Positions 18,824-27,966 of a DNA stretch of 64,000 nucleotides are shown here, in pieces. Each line of letters begins with the position of its first letter. Position 1 is the first letter of the stretch. The DNA is taken from positions 27,829 through 91,828 of the forward strand of contig VGVE01000002.1 in the NCBI GenBank assembly GCA_016874135.1, written 5' to 3'. The notes under the pieces were generated by a model. It worked only from the letters and a program-made list of their open reading frames with translations, was not told the origin of the DNA and did not search any database. Origin of the DNA: Gammaproteobacteria bacterium (lineage in GTDB: Bacteria > Pseudomonadota > Gammaproteobacteria > Pseudomonadales > Azotimanducaceae). Both the position numbers and the translations under genes were made by a program.

Positions 18824-20434
18824 ATGGACGGGCTGGGATCAACCTTCATGGCGATGAGTTCGCGGGGACTGACGCTTGCCTTGAGCTTGCTCTTCGGCGC
18901 ATGCGGCGAAGACACACCCCAAGGACGCCTCGCGCCCCAGATTTCGCCGATGATGCTCGTCCAGTCCGGCGCCGCCGAGCCTCCGGATCCGGAATTTGCC
19001 GCCATCGAACTGCCGCGCCGTACCGAACCGATTCCGGAAATCCCGGATGCAGTCGACCAGGAGGAAGCTGAAGCCGGTCTCGGCCCACTCGAGATCACTT
19101 CATCAAGTCTCTTGGCCGCTGTACTCTCGCGGGATGAATTTGATTCGCGTGTCCTGAGTGAAGGTCTGGACGTCGCCACGGATGAAACCCGTCAGATCTC
19201 AACTGATTCAAAACCTACTTTGCCGGTTACCTTGCCTGAACCCCGAGAAGATCTGCCGGAGTTTGTCATCGGTGAATTTCTCGGTGAACCTTTCGTGCGC
19301 GGGACGCTGTCGCAACGCATGTGGCAGGCCGGCACGGATTTTCACGGCACGGAAATTCCGACGCCGGTACTGGTCGCCACCGGTACCGAAGACGGGCCAA
19401 CCCTGTGTCTCACCGCCGCCATACACGGCGATGAACTCAACGGCATCAAGGCCGTACATCGCATTATGTACGACACGGATCCGGCCAAGCTAAAAGGCAA
19501 GATCATCGGTGTGCCTATCGTCAACCTGCAGGGATTCCAGCGGCAATCGCGTTACCTTCCAGACCGCCGCGATTTGAACCGGTTTTTCCCTGGCAATCAG
19601 CGTGGCAGTGCCGCCGCGCGAATGGCGTTTGGATTTTTTCGTGAAGTCATCCTGCACTGTGATGCGCTGGTGGACTTACACACCGGTTCTTTTCACCGCA
19701 CCAACCTGCCGCAGATCCGTGGCAATCTGAAAGACGAAGCGGTGCTCAAGCTGACCCGCTACTTCGGCTCCATCGTGGTCATGCATGGCACCGGTGCCCG
19801 AGGCACACTGCGCCACGCCGCCACCTCAGCAGGCATTCCAGCAGTCACGCTCGAAGCGGGAGAACCACTACGTGTGGACGATGATGCGGTTGAAGAATCG
19901 GTGCGTGCCATCAATTCGCTGATCCATGCCCTTGGCATGATGCGCAAGCGAACCCGTTCCGGTACGCCAGATCCCGTTTACTACACCAGTACCTGGCTGC
20001 GCGCAGACAGCGGCGGCATCCTCTCGAGCGTCGTGCGGCTTGGCCGCAAGGTTGAACAGAACGAGTTGCTTGGCACGGTAACCGACCCCATCACCAACAA
20101 GGTCGGCGAAGTCCGGGCGAAACGAGAAGGTCGCATCCTCGGCATGGCCGTGAATCAGTTTGTCATTCCCGGATTTGCCGTCTACCACCTCGGCATCCCC
20201 GCACCGCGGGAAGATCTGCAGGTGCTGACGGCCGGTGAAGATATCCCCGATGAGGATACAGAACAGGAGCGAGCCCGCCGGCTCGACAGCATGACAACGC
20301 CGGATGAAGTCCGTGACGCACCCATGTTGCCAGTTTCGGTACCGGACGCTGAAGGGATCGAATGGGATGCTGAAGGCCGTGAACCGGTACTCTCGATCGA
20401 AGACCGCATGGACGAAACCGAGAGCAACGAATAA
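18824..20434 (+). CDS. Lipoprotein succinylglutamate desuccinylase/aspartoacylase-family hydrolase
   Basis: The 536-residue protein starts at ATG 18824 or ATG 18848. A hydrophobic leader ends in LFGAC, a plausible lipobox, so the enzyme is probably exported and lipid-anchored. An acidic, Pro-rich spacer of about 130 residues follows. Then comes a zinc carboxypeptidase-like (AstE/AspA) domain with AAIHGDELNG (His and Glu ligands), the RDLNRFFPG substrate-binding Arg/Asn motif, VDLHTGSF (third ligand) and a late Glu in VTLEAGEP. A C-terminal beta-domain and an acidic tail close it. Cytoplasmic family members deacylate amino acids; the exported form here is unusual and its substrate is unknown. 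Confidence 0.82.
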   Translation: MDGLGSTFMAMSSRGLTLALSLLFGACGEDTPQGRLAPQISPMMLVQSGAAEPPDPEFAAIELPRRTEPIPEIPDAVDQEEAEAGLGPLEITSSSLLAAVLSRDEFDSRVLSEGLDVATDETRQISTDSKPTLPVTLPEPREDLPEFVIGEFLGEPFVRGTLSQRMWQAGTDFHGTEIPTPVLVATGTEDGPTLCLTAAIHGDELNGIKAVHRIMYDTDPAKLKGKIIGVPIVNLQGFQRQSRYLPDRRDLNRFFPGNQRGSAAARMAFGFFREVILHCDALVDLHTGSFHRTNLPQIRGNLKDEAVLKLTRYFGSIVVMHGTGARGTLRHAATSAGIPAVTLEAGEPLRVDDDAVEESVRAINSLIHALGMMRKRTRSGTPDPVYYTSTWLRADSGGILSSVVRLGRKVEQNELLGTVTDPITNKVGEVRAKREGRILGMAVNQFVIPGFAVYHLGIPAPREDLQVLTAGEDIPDEDTEQERARRLDSMTTPDEVRDAPMLPVSVPDAEGIEWDAEGREPVLSIEDRMDETESNE

Positions 20435-20468
20435 CGCCACACCGCGCCGTCGAACCCGGACGATGAGG

Positions 20469-21131
20469 TTATCGCCAGGCAAACTCCGGCTGTTCGAAGT
20501 GCGCGACCCGTGTCAGCCGGTCCAGCAGGCAAACTTCACGGAACTGGTAGATGAGCGCAGCTGTCGGTGCGGCAATATGATCCTCACCCACGGGCATTCG
20601 CAGTACGGGATGCTCCGAATGGGGTGATGCCTCAAGCATCGGTGCATCACCACGGACGAACTCTGTCAGTGGAATCCGATGCACGGAAGCCACTTCATCG
20701 GGGTTGGGCGCGAGCGAACGTGTCTCCCCGGCCCACACGACAACGGGTGTGATCACGAAGCCCGAGCGAGTAACAAAGTCATCGAGCTGACCTAGTACGC
20801 TGTTTGTCGGGAGCGAAAGCCCGACTTCCTCATTCAATTCCCTCAGCGCACATTCGATGACCGTTTCACCTGCATCGAGGCGTCCGCCCGGAAAGGCCCA
20901 CTGGCCCGGATGATTGCGCAGGGATTGACTGCGGCGCGTGAGCAACAATGCGGCTGCGTTGCTCCATACAGGGGAATTCGGTAGTCCAGGCAGGTCCGCA
21001 CCATGCCCGGTATCAACGACCGTGATGGCGACAGCGGCCTGTCGACCCGAGGCAAGCCCGCTCGATTCATGCAGCGGGAAATCCCGCAGTCGCATATGTA
21101 TTGCCTGACGAAGCTGATCATCACGTACCAT
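20469..21131 (-). CDS. NUDIX hydrolase, CoA-pyrophosphatase (NudL)-like
   Basis: The 220-residue protein starts at ATG 21131; an in-frame extension to 21164 exists. It has the CoAse-type signature LLTRRSQSLRNHPGQWAFPGG followed by the NUDIX box GRLDAGETVIECALRELNEEVG. The pattern LRNHPGQ-AFPGG is typical of enzymes that cleave CoA or acyl-CoA into phosphopantetheine and 3',5'-ADP. Such a function fits a genome rich in acyl-CoA metabolism, but nucleotide specificity is inferred. Confidence 0.85.
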   Translation of the reverse strand: MVRDDQLRQAIHMRLRDFPLHESSGLASGRQAAVAITVVDTGHGADLPGLPNSPVWSNAAALLLTRRSQSLRNHPGQWAFPGGRLDAGETVIECALRELNEEVGLSLPTNSVLGQLDDFVTRSGFVITPVVVWAGETRSLAPNPDEVASVHRIPLTEFVRGDAPMLEASPHSEHPVLRMPVGEDHIAAPTAALIYQFREVCLLDRLTRVAHFEQPEFAWR

Positions 21132-21361
21132 GCTCGCAGCTTGCCAAACGAACGGCGGTGCCACAACGCAACTCTCCAGCGATGACTCTCCAGCGATAAC
21201 GATCCAGGGACAACGCTACGGGGACGGAGTCAGCATGACGGTGTGTCCGCTACCTCACTTTACGAGTTGGTTCCCGGACAGTAACTTTCTCTGGCTTTCG
21301 AAACGGCTGCATGACCACGCGGCTCACCAAGCGCACACACTCTCAGAGGAAACCGCCCAAC

Positions 21362-22252
21362 ATGTTTAAGTCCCCCGATTTCTGGCCACCGGCTCCGGAG
21401 CTGCGGCGCCGGGAAATTTCTCTGCACTTTCGCGGCAAGGACTATCAGGGTTACCTCATCGCCCCGCCCGCATCTGCCGGGTCGCGACCGCTGGTCCTTG
21501 AGATCCACAACTATGCGGGTCTCAAATTCTTCGACGTACACCAGGCGGAATACCTCGCCCGCCTTGGCTACGTCGGACTCGCGATTGACGTCTACGGGGA
21601 CATGGTGAAACCGGAGGAACGCCTCTGGTCCGACGATCAGGCGAAGCTGCGCACACACCTCAACCGCACCTTCACCGCCATGGTCACGCTGGATCATGAC
21701 CATGAGTTTTTCCGCGCCATTCTGCACGCATGGCTGGAAACGGGACTCAATCAACCCGAGGTAGACCGAACCGTCTCTGCCGCCGCAATGGGCTACTGCT
21801 TCGGTGGAGTAGCGGTGCTCGAAGCGGTCCGTGGCGGCCTGGATCTTTCAGCAGTGGTGTCATTTCATGGTCTTCTACAGACCGGAGAAGACGGCAGCCC
21901 GGCGAGTGTCGGGGTGATGCGCCCACCACTCAAACCCTGCGCCAACATCTACAACACCCGCACCATCGTGCAGATCGAAAACGGTTCGGATGATCATCTC
22001 GTGCAAGTGGACAACCGCGAGCGGTTCCGCAAGGAAATGGATGACGCCGGCGTGCCCTGGGTTTTCCATAACTACGCAAAAACACCCCATGGCTTCGCGC
22101 TGCCGGCGACTCTCGGCCCGCCGGGACACCTGCACGAAGCTTCGGATCGACGATCAACGATTGCGATGCTGAATCTCCTGCGTGAGGTTTTCCCTGATGT
22201 GCAACAGAACAGCGTTGTGCGTAACGCAGCGGGTACCCTGATTCCGTTGTGA
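21362..22252 (+). CDS. Dienelactone hydrolase family protein
   Basis: The 296-residue protein starts at ATG 21362, after AGAGGAAACC; TTG/ATG codons further upstream are less likely. The alpha/beta-hydrolase fold carries the nucleophile Cys in GYCFGG, the general-acid Asp around NGSDDHLV and the catalytic His in KTPHGFAL, the Cys-Asp-His triad of DLH. Members hydrolyse dienelactones in chlorocatechol degradation and other lactones or esters. No chlorocatechol genes are nearby, so the substrate is open. Confidence 0.88.
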   Translation: MFKSPDFWPPAPELRRREISLHFRGKDYQGYLIAPPASAGSRPLVLEIHNYAGLKFFDVHQAEYLARLGYVGLAIDVYGDMVKPEERLWSDDQAKLRTHLNRTFTAMVTLDHDHEFFRAILHAWLETGLNQPEVDRTVSAAAMGYCFGGVAVLEAVRGGLDLSAVVSFHGLLQTGEDGSPASVGVMRPPLKPCANIYNTRTIVQIENGSDDHLVQVDNRERFRKEMDDAGVPWVFHNYAKTPHGFALPATLGPPGHLHEASDRRSTIAMLNLLREVFPDVQQNSVVRNAAGTLIPL

Positions 22253-22280
22253 TCACGGGCCGGATCAAAAGCGCTCTTTG

Positions 22281-23121
22281 ATGTTCGCCCTTGCCGCTGT
22301 GGTCCTCTGGTCCACAGTGGCAACGGCATTCAAGATCGCCCTCGCCGCTTTCGAACCCGCGCAGCTCCTGCTCCTCGCAACGGTCACCTCGACGCTGTGT
22401 TTCGCCCTGATCAGCTTCCTCAAAGGCAGTTGGCGACTGCACCGATCCCTTTGGCTACGGGCAATGCTTCTCGGGCTCCTCAACCCCCCTGCTCTACTAC
22501 CTGGTGTTGTTCGGCGCCTACGATCGTCTGCCAGCGCAGATCGCCCAACCGCTCAACTACACCTGGGTGCTGATGCTGGCGATCCTGTCCGTGCCCTTTC
22601 TCAATCAGCGCCTCGATGCGCGTGCAGTGACAGGATTGTTGGTGAGTTACACGGGGGTGGTGCTGATCCTGCTGCAGGGCGACTTCTCAAAACTACCGCC
22701 ATTTGACGGTGTAGGAGTATTGCTCGCGCTCGCCAGCACGATCATTTGGGCGGGGTACTGGATCCTGAATCGTCGATCAACAGGCGAAGCGGTGCCGATG
22801 CTGATGTGGAGTTTCGCATTCGCATCCTTGCTCCTCCTCCCCATAAATGCGCTGTCAGGGTCCTCGCCAACGTCCGTCGGGATGTTGTCCTTGACCGCCG
22901 GCGTGTGGATCGGAACGGTGGAAATGGGTGTCCCTTTCCTGCTGTGGCGGCAGGCCCTAGCGCTTTCCACCAACACCGCGCGTACGGGTCAGCTGGTTTT
23001 TCTCTCGCCGTTCATCTCGATGATCTTCATTGCCACCGTACTGGGTGAAACGGTGACGATGTGGTCCGTGGGCGGTCTTGTAATCATCGTGACTGGAATA
23101 CTGGTTTCTGGTCGCGGCTGA
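22281..23121 (+). pseudogene. EamA (DMT) family transporter with a frameshift at a C6 tract
   Basis: The first part (22281-22490) encodes two EamA helices starting MFALAAVVLWSTVATAFKIAL. The remainder, one frame away, continues with YLVLFGAYDRLPAQIAQPLNY and the second EamA repeat to 23121. The switch falls at a run of six C at 22484-22489; five C would give one continuous protein of about 280 residues with ten helices. This is most simply a homopolymer sequencing error, but a phase-variable or inactivated allele cannot be excluded. Confidence 0.75.
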
Positions 23122-23124
23122 AGC

Positions 23125-23913
23125 TCAGGTGCCAGTAAAAACGGGTTTGCGTTTGGCGAGAAACGCCTGAATACCCTCTTTGCCATCGTTGGTGCGGGCA
23201 AGGTCTGCGATAGCTCGGGCTTCGAGTTCCATCTGGGATTCAAGGGTCTGCTCAAACGTGCCGTTCAGCAGCGTTTTCAGCGCGCCGTACGAACGGGTGG
23301 GGCCGTTGGCCAGCTCCTTGGCGAGTTTCATCGCCTCCGGAAGTACTTCAGCATCCGGCACAACGCGGTTGACGATGCCCCACTCCTGCGCTTCCGCAGA
23401 TTTGAGCAACCGATTCGTCAGCATGAGTTCACGTGTACGACGATCACCGATCTTGCGTGGCATGTAGAACGTTGAACTGCCATCCGGTGAAAGTCCGGCA
23501 CGGGTGTAGGCCATGGTAAAGACCGCGGATTCGGCGCAGATGGCAAGATCGCAGGCCATCACCAGGCTGAAGCCTGCACCAGCGGCGGTTCCGTTAACGG
23601 CAGCGATCACAGGCGCATTACCACGCGCCAGTCGCGACAGTCCTACATGCAGATCACCGGCCATCTCAAGGAGGAGCCGGCGCGCGTCATCACCCGCCGC
23701 CGCGAACGCACTCAGGTCGCCCCCTGCGCAAAACATCTTGCCGGCGCCGGTGATGACAATCGCGCGTACCGAGGGGTCCGATTCAAGCCGCGTGGCGACA
23801 AGTGAAATCTCCCGGGCGCAGAGCGGACTCATCGCATTCGCGGCATCCGGTCTATTGATGGTGATGGTCGCGACACCCCCTGAGGTATCGAGCTTCAGCG
23901 TCTGCAATTCCAT
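23125..23913 (-). CDS. Enoyl-CoA hydratase/isomerase family protein
   Basis: The 262-residue crotonase-fold protein has the oxyanion-hole segments AGKMFCAGGDLSAF and GTAAGAGFSLVMACDLAICAESAVF. At the catalytic Glu position the sequence reads AGLSPDGSSTFYMPR, with Asp/Ser rather than the canonical Glu, as in PaaG-like isomerases. It likely hydrates or isomerises enoyl-CoA intermediates. It is cotranscribed with the TetR gene 14 bp upstream on the same strand and faces the acyl-CoA dehydrogenases. Confidence 0.88.
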   Translation of the reverse strand: MELQTLKLDTSGGVATITINRPDAANAMSPLCAREISLVATRLESDPSVRAIVITGAGKMFCAGGDLSAFAAAGDDARRLLLEMAGDLHVGLSRLARGNAPVIAAVNGTAAGAGFSLVMACDLAICAESAVFTMAYTRAGLSPDGSSTFYMPRKIGDRRTRELMLTNRLLKSAEAQEWGIVNRVVPDAEVLPEAMKLAKELANGPTRSYGALKTLLNGTFEQTLESQMELEARAIADLARTNDGKEGIQAFLAKRKPVFTGT

Positions 23914-23926
23914 GGAACGGTCCGAT

Positions 23927-24541
23927 TCAGTATTGATGACCTTTTACCGCATTCCACGCTGTATCGGCAAACAGCGTTTCAACCTTCTTGGGAGACGGCG
24001 CTTCCCCGGCGAGCCAACGCCGCACATAGGACTCAATGGGGCCGCTGATCAGCGGCACATAGGCATGCAAAGGGAGCTGGGCGATTTCACCGTTGCGGGC
24101 GAACGGTGCGAAAAAATTGAATACCGCTTCGATGTACTCGCGGTGCAGTGCCTGTTTGCGTTCATTGCCTGCCGGTGAAAAGTCGATGTCACGGGCATTG
24201 AGATAACGCATCGATTTCGGCATCCGCACGCTGAACGCCACATAGGCCAGCACGACACTCCGTACCGCAGCTTCGCCACTCTTGGCGCGGCGCATGTTCT
24301 TGAGCATCGTCTGATTGAATTCTTCGATGAGCAGAAGCCAGAGTGCTTCCGCCACCCCCTCCTTGCTGCCGAAGTGATGGTAGAGGCTGCCAACGCTGCA
24401 GCCGGCCGCTTTCTGGATGTCGCCGATGGTGGCGAGTTCAACGCCGGTTGCATCAAAACAGTCGAGCGCTGCGAGCAGGATGTCGCGCTTGCGCGAAACA
24501 CGCGGGGAAACCGCAGAGTTGTCTGTGGGAGGGACAGCCAT
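23927..24541 (-). CDS. TetR-family transcriptional regulator
   Basis: The 204-residue protein starts at ATG 24541; a GTG at 24571 is possible. The N-terminal helix-turn-helix reads KRDILLAALDCFDATGVELATIGDIQKAAGCSVGSLYHHFGSKEGV, with the diagnostic GSLYHHF recognition helix. The ligand-binding C-terminus is family-specific and divergent. Position and the palindrome in the divergent promoter suggest that it represses the adjacent acyl-CoA dehydrogenase operon and its own gene, probably relieved by an acyl-CoA. Confidence 0.92.
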   Translation of the reverse strand: MAVPPTDNSAVSPRVSRKRDILLAALDCFDATGVELATIGDIQKAAGCSVGSLYHHFGSKEGVAEALWLLLIEEFNQTMLKNMRRAKSGEAAVRSVVLAYVAFSVRMPKSMRYLNARDIDFSPAGNERKQALHREYIEAVFNFFAPFARNGEIAQLPLHAYVPLISGPIESYVRRWLAGEAPSPKKVETLFADTAWNAVKGHQY

Positions 24542-24572
24542 GAATCCGATGATAGCCTCATCCGCCCTCACA

Positions 24573-24598
24573 AAGTTCAGAACATTATTCTAGAACTT
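24573..24598. promoter_or_regulatory. Candidate TetR operator in divergent promoter
   Basis: AAGTTC at 24573-24578 and GAACTT at 24593-24598 are exact inverted repeats. Inside them AGAA (24579-24582) and TTCT (24588-24591) extend the symmetry with a one-base offset. It lies between the TetR start and the acyl-CoA dehydrogenase start, the expected site for an autoregulatory operator. Confidence 0.5.
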
Positions 24599-24656
24599 CG
24601 TTCGGTACTTCCCTTAAGCTTCGTTTCACGGACTACCAGAACCAGCAGAGGGTGCC

Positions 24657-25835
24657 ATGGATATTGATCTTTCCGCCGATGACCTCGCTTTCCAAGCTGA
24701 TGTCGAGAACTTCCTCGACAGCAACGCCTACAAACCTGGCACCGACTACATGGCCTGGCGATCGGGCTGGTTCGCCAAGGCCGGCGAGAAGGGTGGCTGG
24801 GATGTGCCCAAGTGGCCCGTTGATTTTGGCGGCCCAGGCTGGACGCCAACACAGCACTTCATCTGGCAGAAAGCGACCGCCACCCGGCAGACGCCTCTCG
24901 ATCTGCCATTCGGGCCGGTGATGCTGGCGCCGATGCTCATGCAGTACGGCACGAAGGAGCAGCAGGAGCGATTCCTGCCGGATATCCGCGCGCGCCGGGT
25001 GAACTGGTGCCAGGGCTACTCCGAACCGGGCGCCGGGTCCGACCTTGCTAATCTCAAGACCAGCGCGGAACTGTCCGCCGATGGGACGCACTACACCGTC
25101 AACGGCACCAAGATCTGGACCACTGCCGCGCACATGGCCGACTGGATGTTCTGCCTCACCAGAACCTCCTCGTCAGGAAAGAAACAGGATGGCATCACCT
25201 TTCTGCTGTTCCCGATGAAACAACCCGGCGTCGAAGTAAAACCCATCATCACGCTCGGCGGCGCCCATACCGTGAACATGGTACACATCACCGATGTGAA
25301 AGTGCCCGTTGAAAACCGCATCGGCCAGGAAGGCAAAGGCTGGAGTGTGGCCAAGGGCCTGCTGCAGCATGAACGCACCGGCATCGCTGGCATTTCCAAC
25401 TCCATCGTTGCCCTGGAGAAACTCAAGGCACGGGCCGAAGGCGTCAAAAAAGGCACCGGTACCCTGCTCGACGAACCAGGTCTTCGTACCAAGATTGCCG
25501 AACTCGAGATCGATCTGATGGCCGCCGAATACACCGAATTGCGGAGCCTCGCCGCTGCTGCGTCGGGCCAGGCACCGGGGCCTGCATCTTCGATCCTCAA
25601 ACTCAAGGGCACCGATATCCAACAGCGAATTCAGAAACTCACCATGCAGGCCGGTGGCCTGTTCGCCGCCGCCTGGGGCGGCAAAAAGCATGGCCCGTCA
25701 TTCGCTCGTGACGGCATGTCCGGCTACCTCGCGAGCCGCGCTTACACCATCTACGGTGGTGCGAGCGAAGTGCAGAAGGATGTCATCGCCAAAAATGTGC
25801 TTGGCATCGCCGGAAAAAAAGGCAAGTCGGACTGA
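24657..25835 (+). CDS. Acyl-CoA dehydrogenase (first of a pair)
   Basis: The 392-residue protein starts at ATG 24657, after AGAGGGTGCC. Fold markers: the FAD/substrate segment QGYSEPGAGSDLANL, then GTKIWTT, and the C-terminal cofactor loop YTIYGGASEVQKDVIAKNVLG. It oxidises acyl-CoA to enoyl-CoA, passing electrons to ETF. The adjacent second dehydrogenase suggests a heteromeric enzyme as in sterol side-chain degradation (FadE pairs), an inference from gene pairing only. Confidence 0.92.
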   Translation: MDIDLSADDLAFQADVENFLDSNAYKPGTDYMAWRSGWFAKAGEKGGWDVPKWPVDFGGPGWTPTQHFIWQKATATRQTPLDLPFGPVMLAPMLMQYGTKEQQERFLPDIRARRVNWCQGYSEPGAGSDLANLKTSAELSADGTHYTVNGTKIWTTAAHMADWMFCLTRTSSSGKKQDGITFLLFPMKQPGVEVKPIITLGGAHTVNMVHITDVKVPVENRIGQEGKGWSVAKGLLQHERTGIAGISNSIVALEKLKARAEGVKKGTGTLLDEPGLRTKIAELEIDLMAAEYTELRSLAAAASGQAPGPASSILKLKGTDIQQRIQKLTMQAGGLFAAAWGGKKHGPSFARDGMSGYLASRAYTIYGGASEVQKDVIAKNVLGIAGKKGKSD

Positions 25836-25903
25836 TCCGGTAACCCGCAGCACACATCAGCCGTTAGCACCTATCCCACATCAGGCACAGGTAGACCCAC
25901 ACC

Positions 25904-27028
25904 ATGAATTTCGACCTGACCGAAGAACAACAGATCATAGTCGACAACGTGCAACGCTTTGTTGACGAGAACTACAGCCTCGACAAGCGTCAGGGCTACA
26001 TCAGCGGCAAGAACGGTTTTGCTGCTGCCAACTGGCAGAAAATGGCGGAACTCGGCTGGTTAAGCCTGCCATTTGCAGAAGCAGATGGCGGATTTGGCGG
26101 CAGCCAGATCGATACCATGCTGGTGATGGAACAGTTCGGGCGCGGTCTTGTGGTTGAACCGTTCCTCGCTTCCATCGTACTCGGTGCCGGCGCAGTTAAG
26201 CGCGGCGGTTCTGTCGAACTCAAGGCGGAGCTCCTGCCTGCGGTGATCGATGGCAGCGCCCAGCTGGCCCTCGCTTACGCCGAGGAGCAATCCCGTTTTG
26301 ACCTCGCCGACATACACACCCGGGTAGAAGACAAGGGAGATCACTTCCACATCAACGGCCAGAAGTCGATGGTCATACATGGCGGTTCGGCGACCCATCT
26401 CGTCGTCTCCGTCCGCACCGCCGGTGCGCAGGACAGTACAGCTGGTATCACCCTGGTGCTGGTCGATGCTGCGAGTGACGGTGTGAGTCGCGCGGCATTC
26501 CCGACGGTCGATGGTCTGCAGGCGGCAGAGGTTACCTTCAAGGACGTCAAGGTCGCCAAGAACCGGATTCTTGGTTCGATCGGCGATGCCTACGGCCTCC
26601 TCTGTGAAGTGATCAACGACGGCATCCTCGCCATCAGCGCCGAGGCAGTCGGTGCGATGGAAATGCTGTACAAGGACACCATCGAATACACTCAGCAGCG
26701 CATCCAGTTCGACCATCCACTGTCTGACTTCCAGGTTCTTCAACACCGCATGGTGGAGATGTTCATGGAGTATGAGCAGTGCAAATCCATGCTGCTTCGC
26801 GCCACCATGGAAGTTGCAGCTGCAGGTAACAAGGCCCAGCGCACCGTACACGCCCTGAAAGCGTTGATCGGAAAACAGGCCATCTTCGTTGGTGAAAGTG
26901 CGGTGCAGCTGCATGGCGGTATGGGCATGACGGAAGAACTGCGCATCGGTCACTACTTCAAGCGCCTGCTGGTGATCGATGCGATGTTCGGTAACAGCGA
27001 CCATCACCTGTATCAGTTCAGCGCCTGA
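25904..27028 (+). CDS. Acyl-CoA dehydrogenase (second of a pair)
   Basis: The 374-residue protein starts at ATG 25904, 68 bp after the first dehydrogenase. It has the N-terminal helical domain (FDLTEEQQIIVDNVQRF), the C-terminal QHRMVEMFMEYEQ and the loop QLHGGMGMTEELRIGHYFKRL. Its C-terminus ends NSDHHLYQF instead of the EG-SE-Q type loop that contacts FAD in the first enzyme. Half-site division of labour between two unlike subunits is therefore plausible. Confidence 0.9.
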   Translation: MNFDLTEEQQIIVDNVQRFVDENYSLDKRQGYISGKNGFAAANWQKMAELGWLSLPFAEADGGFGGSQIDTMLVMEQFGRGLVVEPFLASIVLGAGAVKRGGSVELKAELLPAVIDGSAQLALAYAEEQSRFDLADIHTRVEDKGDHFHINGQKSMVIHGGSATHLVVSVRTAGAQDSTAGITLVLVDAASDGVSRAAFPTVDGLQAAEVTFKDVKVAKNRILGSIGDAYGLLCEVINDGILAISAEAVGAMEMLYKDTIEYTQQRIQFDHPLSDFQVLQHRMVEMFMEYEQCKSMLLRATMEVAAAGNKAQRTVHALKALIGKQAIFVGESAVQLHGGMGMTEELRIGHYFKRLLVIDAMFGNSDHHLYQFSA

Positions 27029-27159
27029 GAGTCCTGTGCTCGATCCTCTCCGACTAAGAGCCGTTACCGGACCAAGATCCTGATCTGAGGGAGTTTCCCC
27101 CGCTGTTGCGCCCTGTGGCACAGTAGCGCGACTACATGGGGATCGCGCAGGGAGGAGTC

Positions 27160-27966
27160 ATGCAGCTCAAAGACCGTATCGTTCTCATCACCGGCGGTGC
27201 TCGCGGCATCGGCCGTGGGATCGCACAGGCCTGCCTCGAAGCTGGTGCCAGGGTGATGATCGCCGATCTGCCGGCGCGCGATGCCGACTGGCGTTACAAG
27301 CTGGCCGGCAGCGAAGAACTGGCGCGTACCGTCACGGAGCTCTCGCCGCTCGGCACCATCCAGAGCACCACAGTGAACGTCACCGACGGACAGAGCTGCG
27401 ACGAAGCCGTGAAAGCCACGGTGGTAGCCTTCGGCGGCGTTGACGTTCTTGTCAACAACGCCGGGGTGGTGGATTCAGGCGCCATCTCGAACTTCTCTGA
27501 AGCCCAGTGGGATCGAATCTTTGCCGTCAACACCAAAGGCATCTTTCTGATGTCGAAGGCTGCCTTGCCCACACTCAAATTGTCCAAACACGCAACGATC
27601 ATCAATACCGCATCCATTGCCGGCAAACAGGGTTACGCCAACATGTCGGCCTACTGCGGATCTAAGTTCGCCGCCATTGGCATCACCCAGTCCCTTGCGA
27701 ACGAACTGGCCGCAGATGGCATCCGGGTGAATGCCATCTGTCCGGGCATGGTCGGTACCGCCATGTGGCTGGATCATCTGTTGCCGACCAACACGACCGA
27801 CAACGCCGGCAAGGACGCGGACTTTGAAGCCCTGATGCGGCGCATGATTCCCCTGGGCCGCCCGCAAACACCCGCCGACATGGGCCAGGCCGTGGTTTAT
27901 CTCGCGAGCGCGCCCAACGTCACCGGCATCGCCCTGTCGGTGGCCGGCGGTTACGAGATGGCGTGA
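27160..27966 (+). CDS. SDR-family oxidoreductase
   Basis: The 268-residue protein starts at ATG 27160 behind GGAGGAG; the upstream in-frame ATG at 27136 is less likely. It carries TGGARGIGRGIA (cofactor), VNNAG, NTASIAGKQG (Ser) and YCGSK (Tyr-Lys). The acidic residue in IADLP suggests NAD. In this context it may act as a hydroxyacyl-CoA dehydrogenase downstream of the acyl-CoA dehydrogenases, though a small insert after strand 2 differs from FabG types. The stop overlaps the next start. Confidence 0.88.
   Translation: MQLKDRIVLITGGARGIGRGIAQACLEAGARVMIADLPARDADWRYKLAGSEELARTVTELSPLGTIQSTTVNVTDGQSCDEAVKATVVAFGGVDVLVNNAGVVDSGAISNFSEAQWDRIFAVNTKGIFLMSKAALPTLKLSKHATIINTASIAGKQGYANMSAYCGSKFAAIGITQSLANELAADGIRVNAICPGMVGTAMWLDHLLPTNTTDNAGKDADFEALMRRMIPLGRPQTPADMGQAVVYLASAPNVTGIALSVAGGYEMA

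Noticed and set aside
24657..27028. A frameshift splitting one acyl-CoA dehydrogenase into two
   Set aside because: Both frames carry their own N-terminal and C-terminal family elements at normal length (392 and 374 residues), so they are two genes.
26060..27121. A 353-codon minus-strand open frame over the second acyl-CoA dehydrogenase
   Set aside because: Antisense to a gene with diagnostic acyl-CoA dehydrogenase motifs; its composition is rich in His/Arg typical of a shadow frame.
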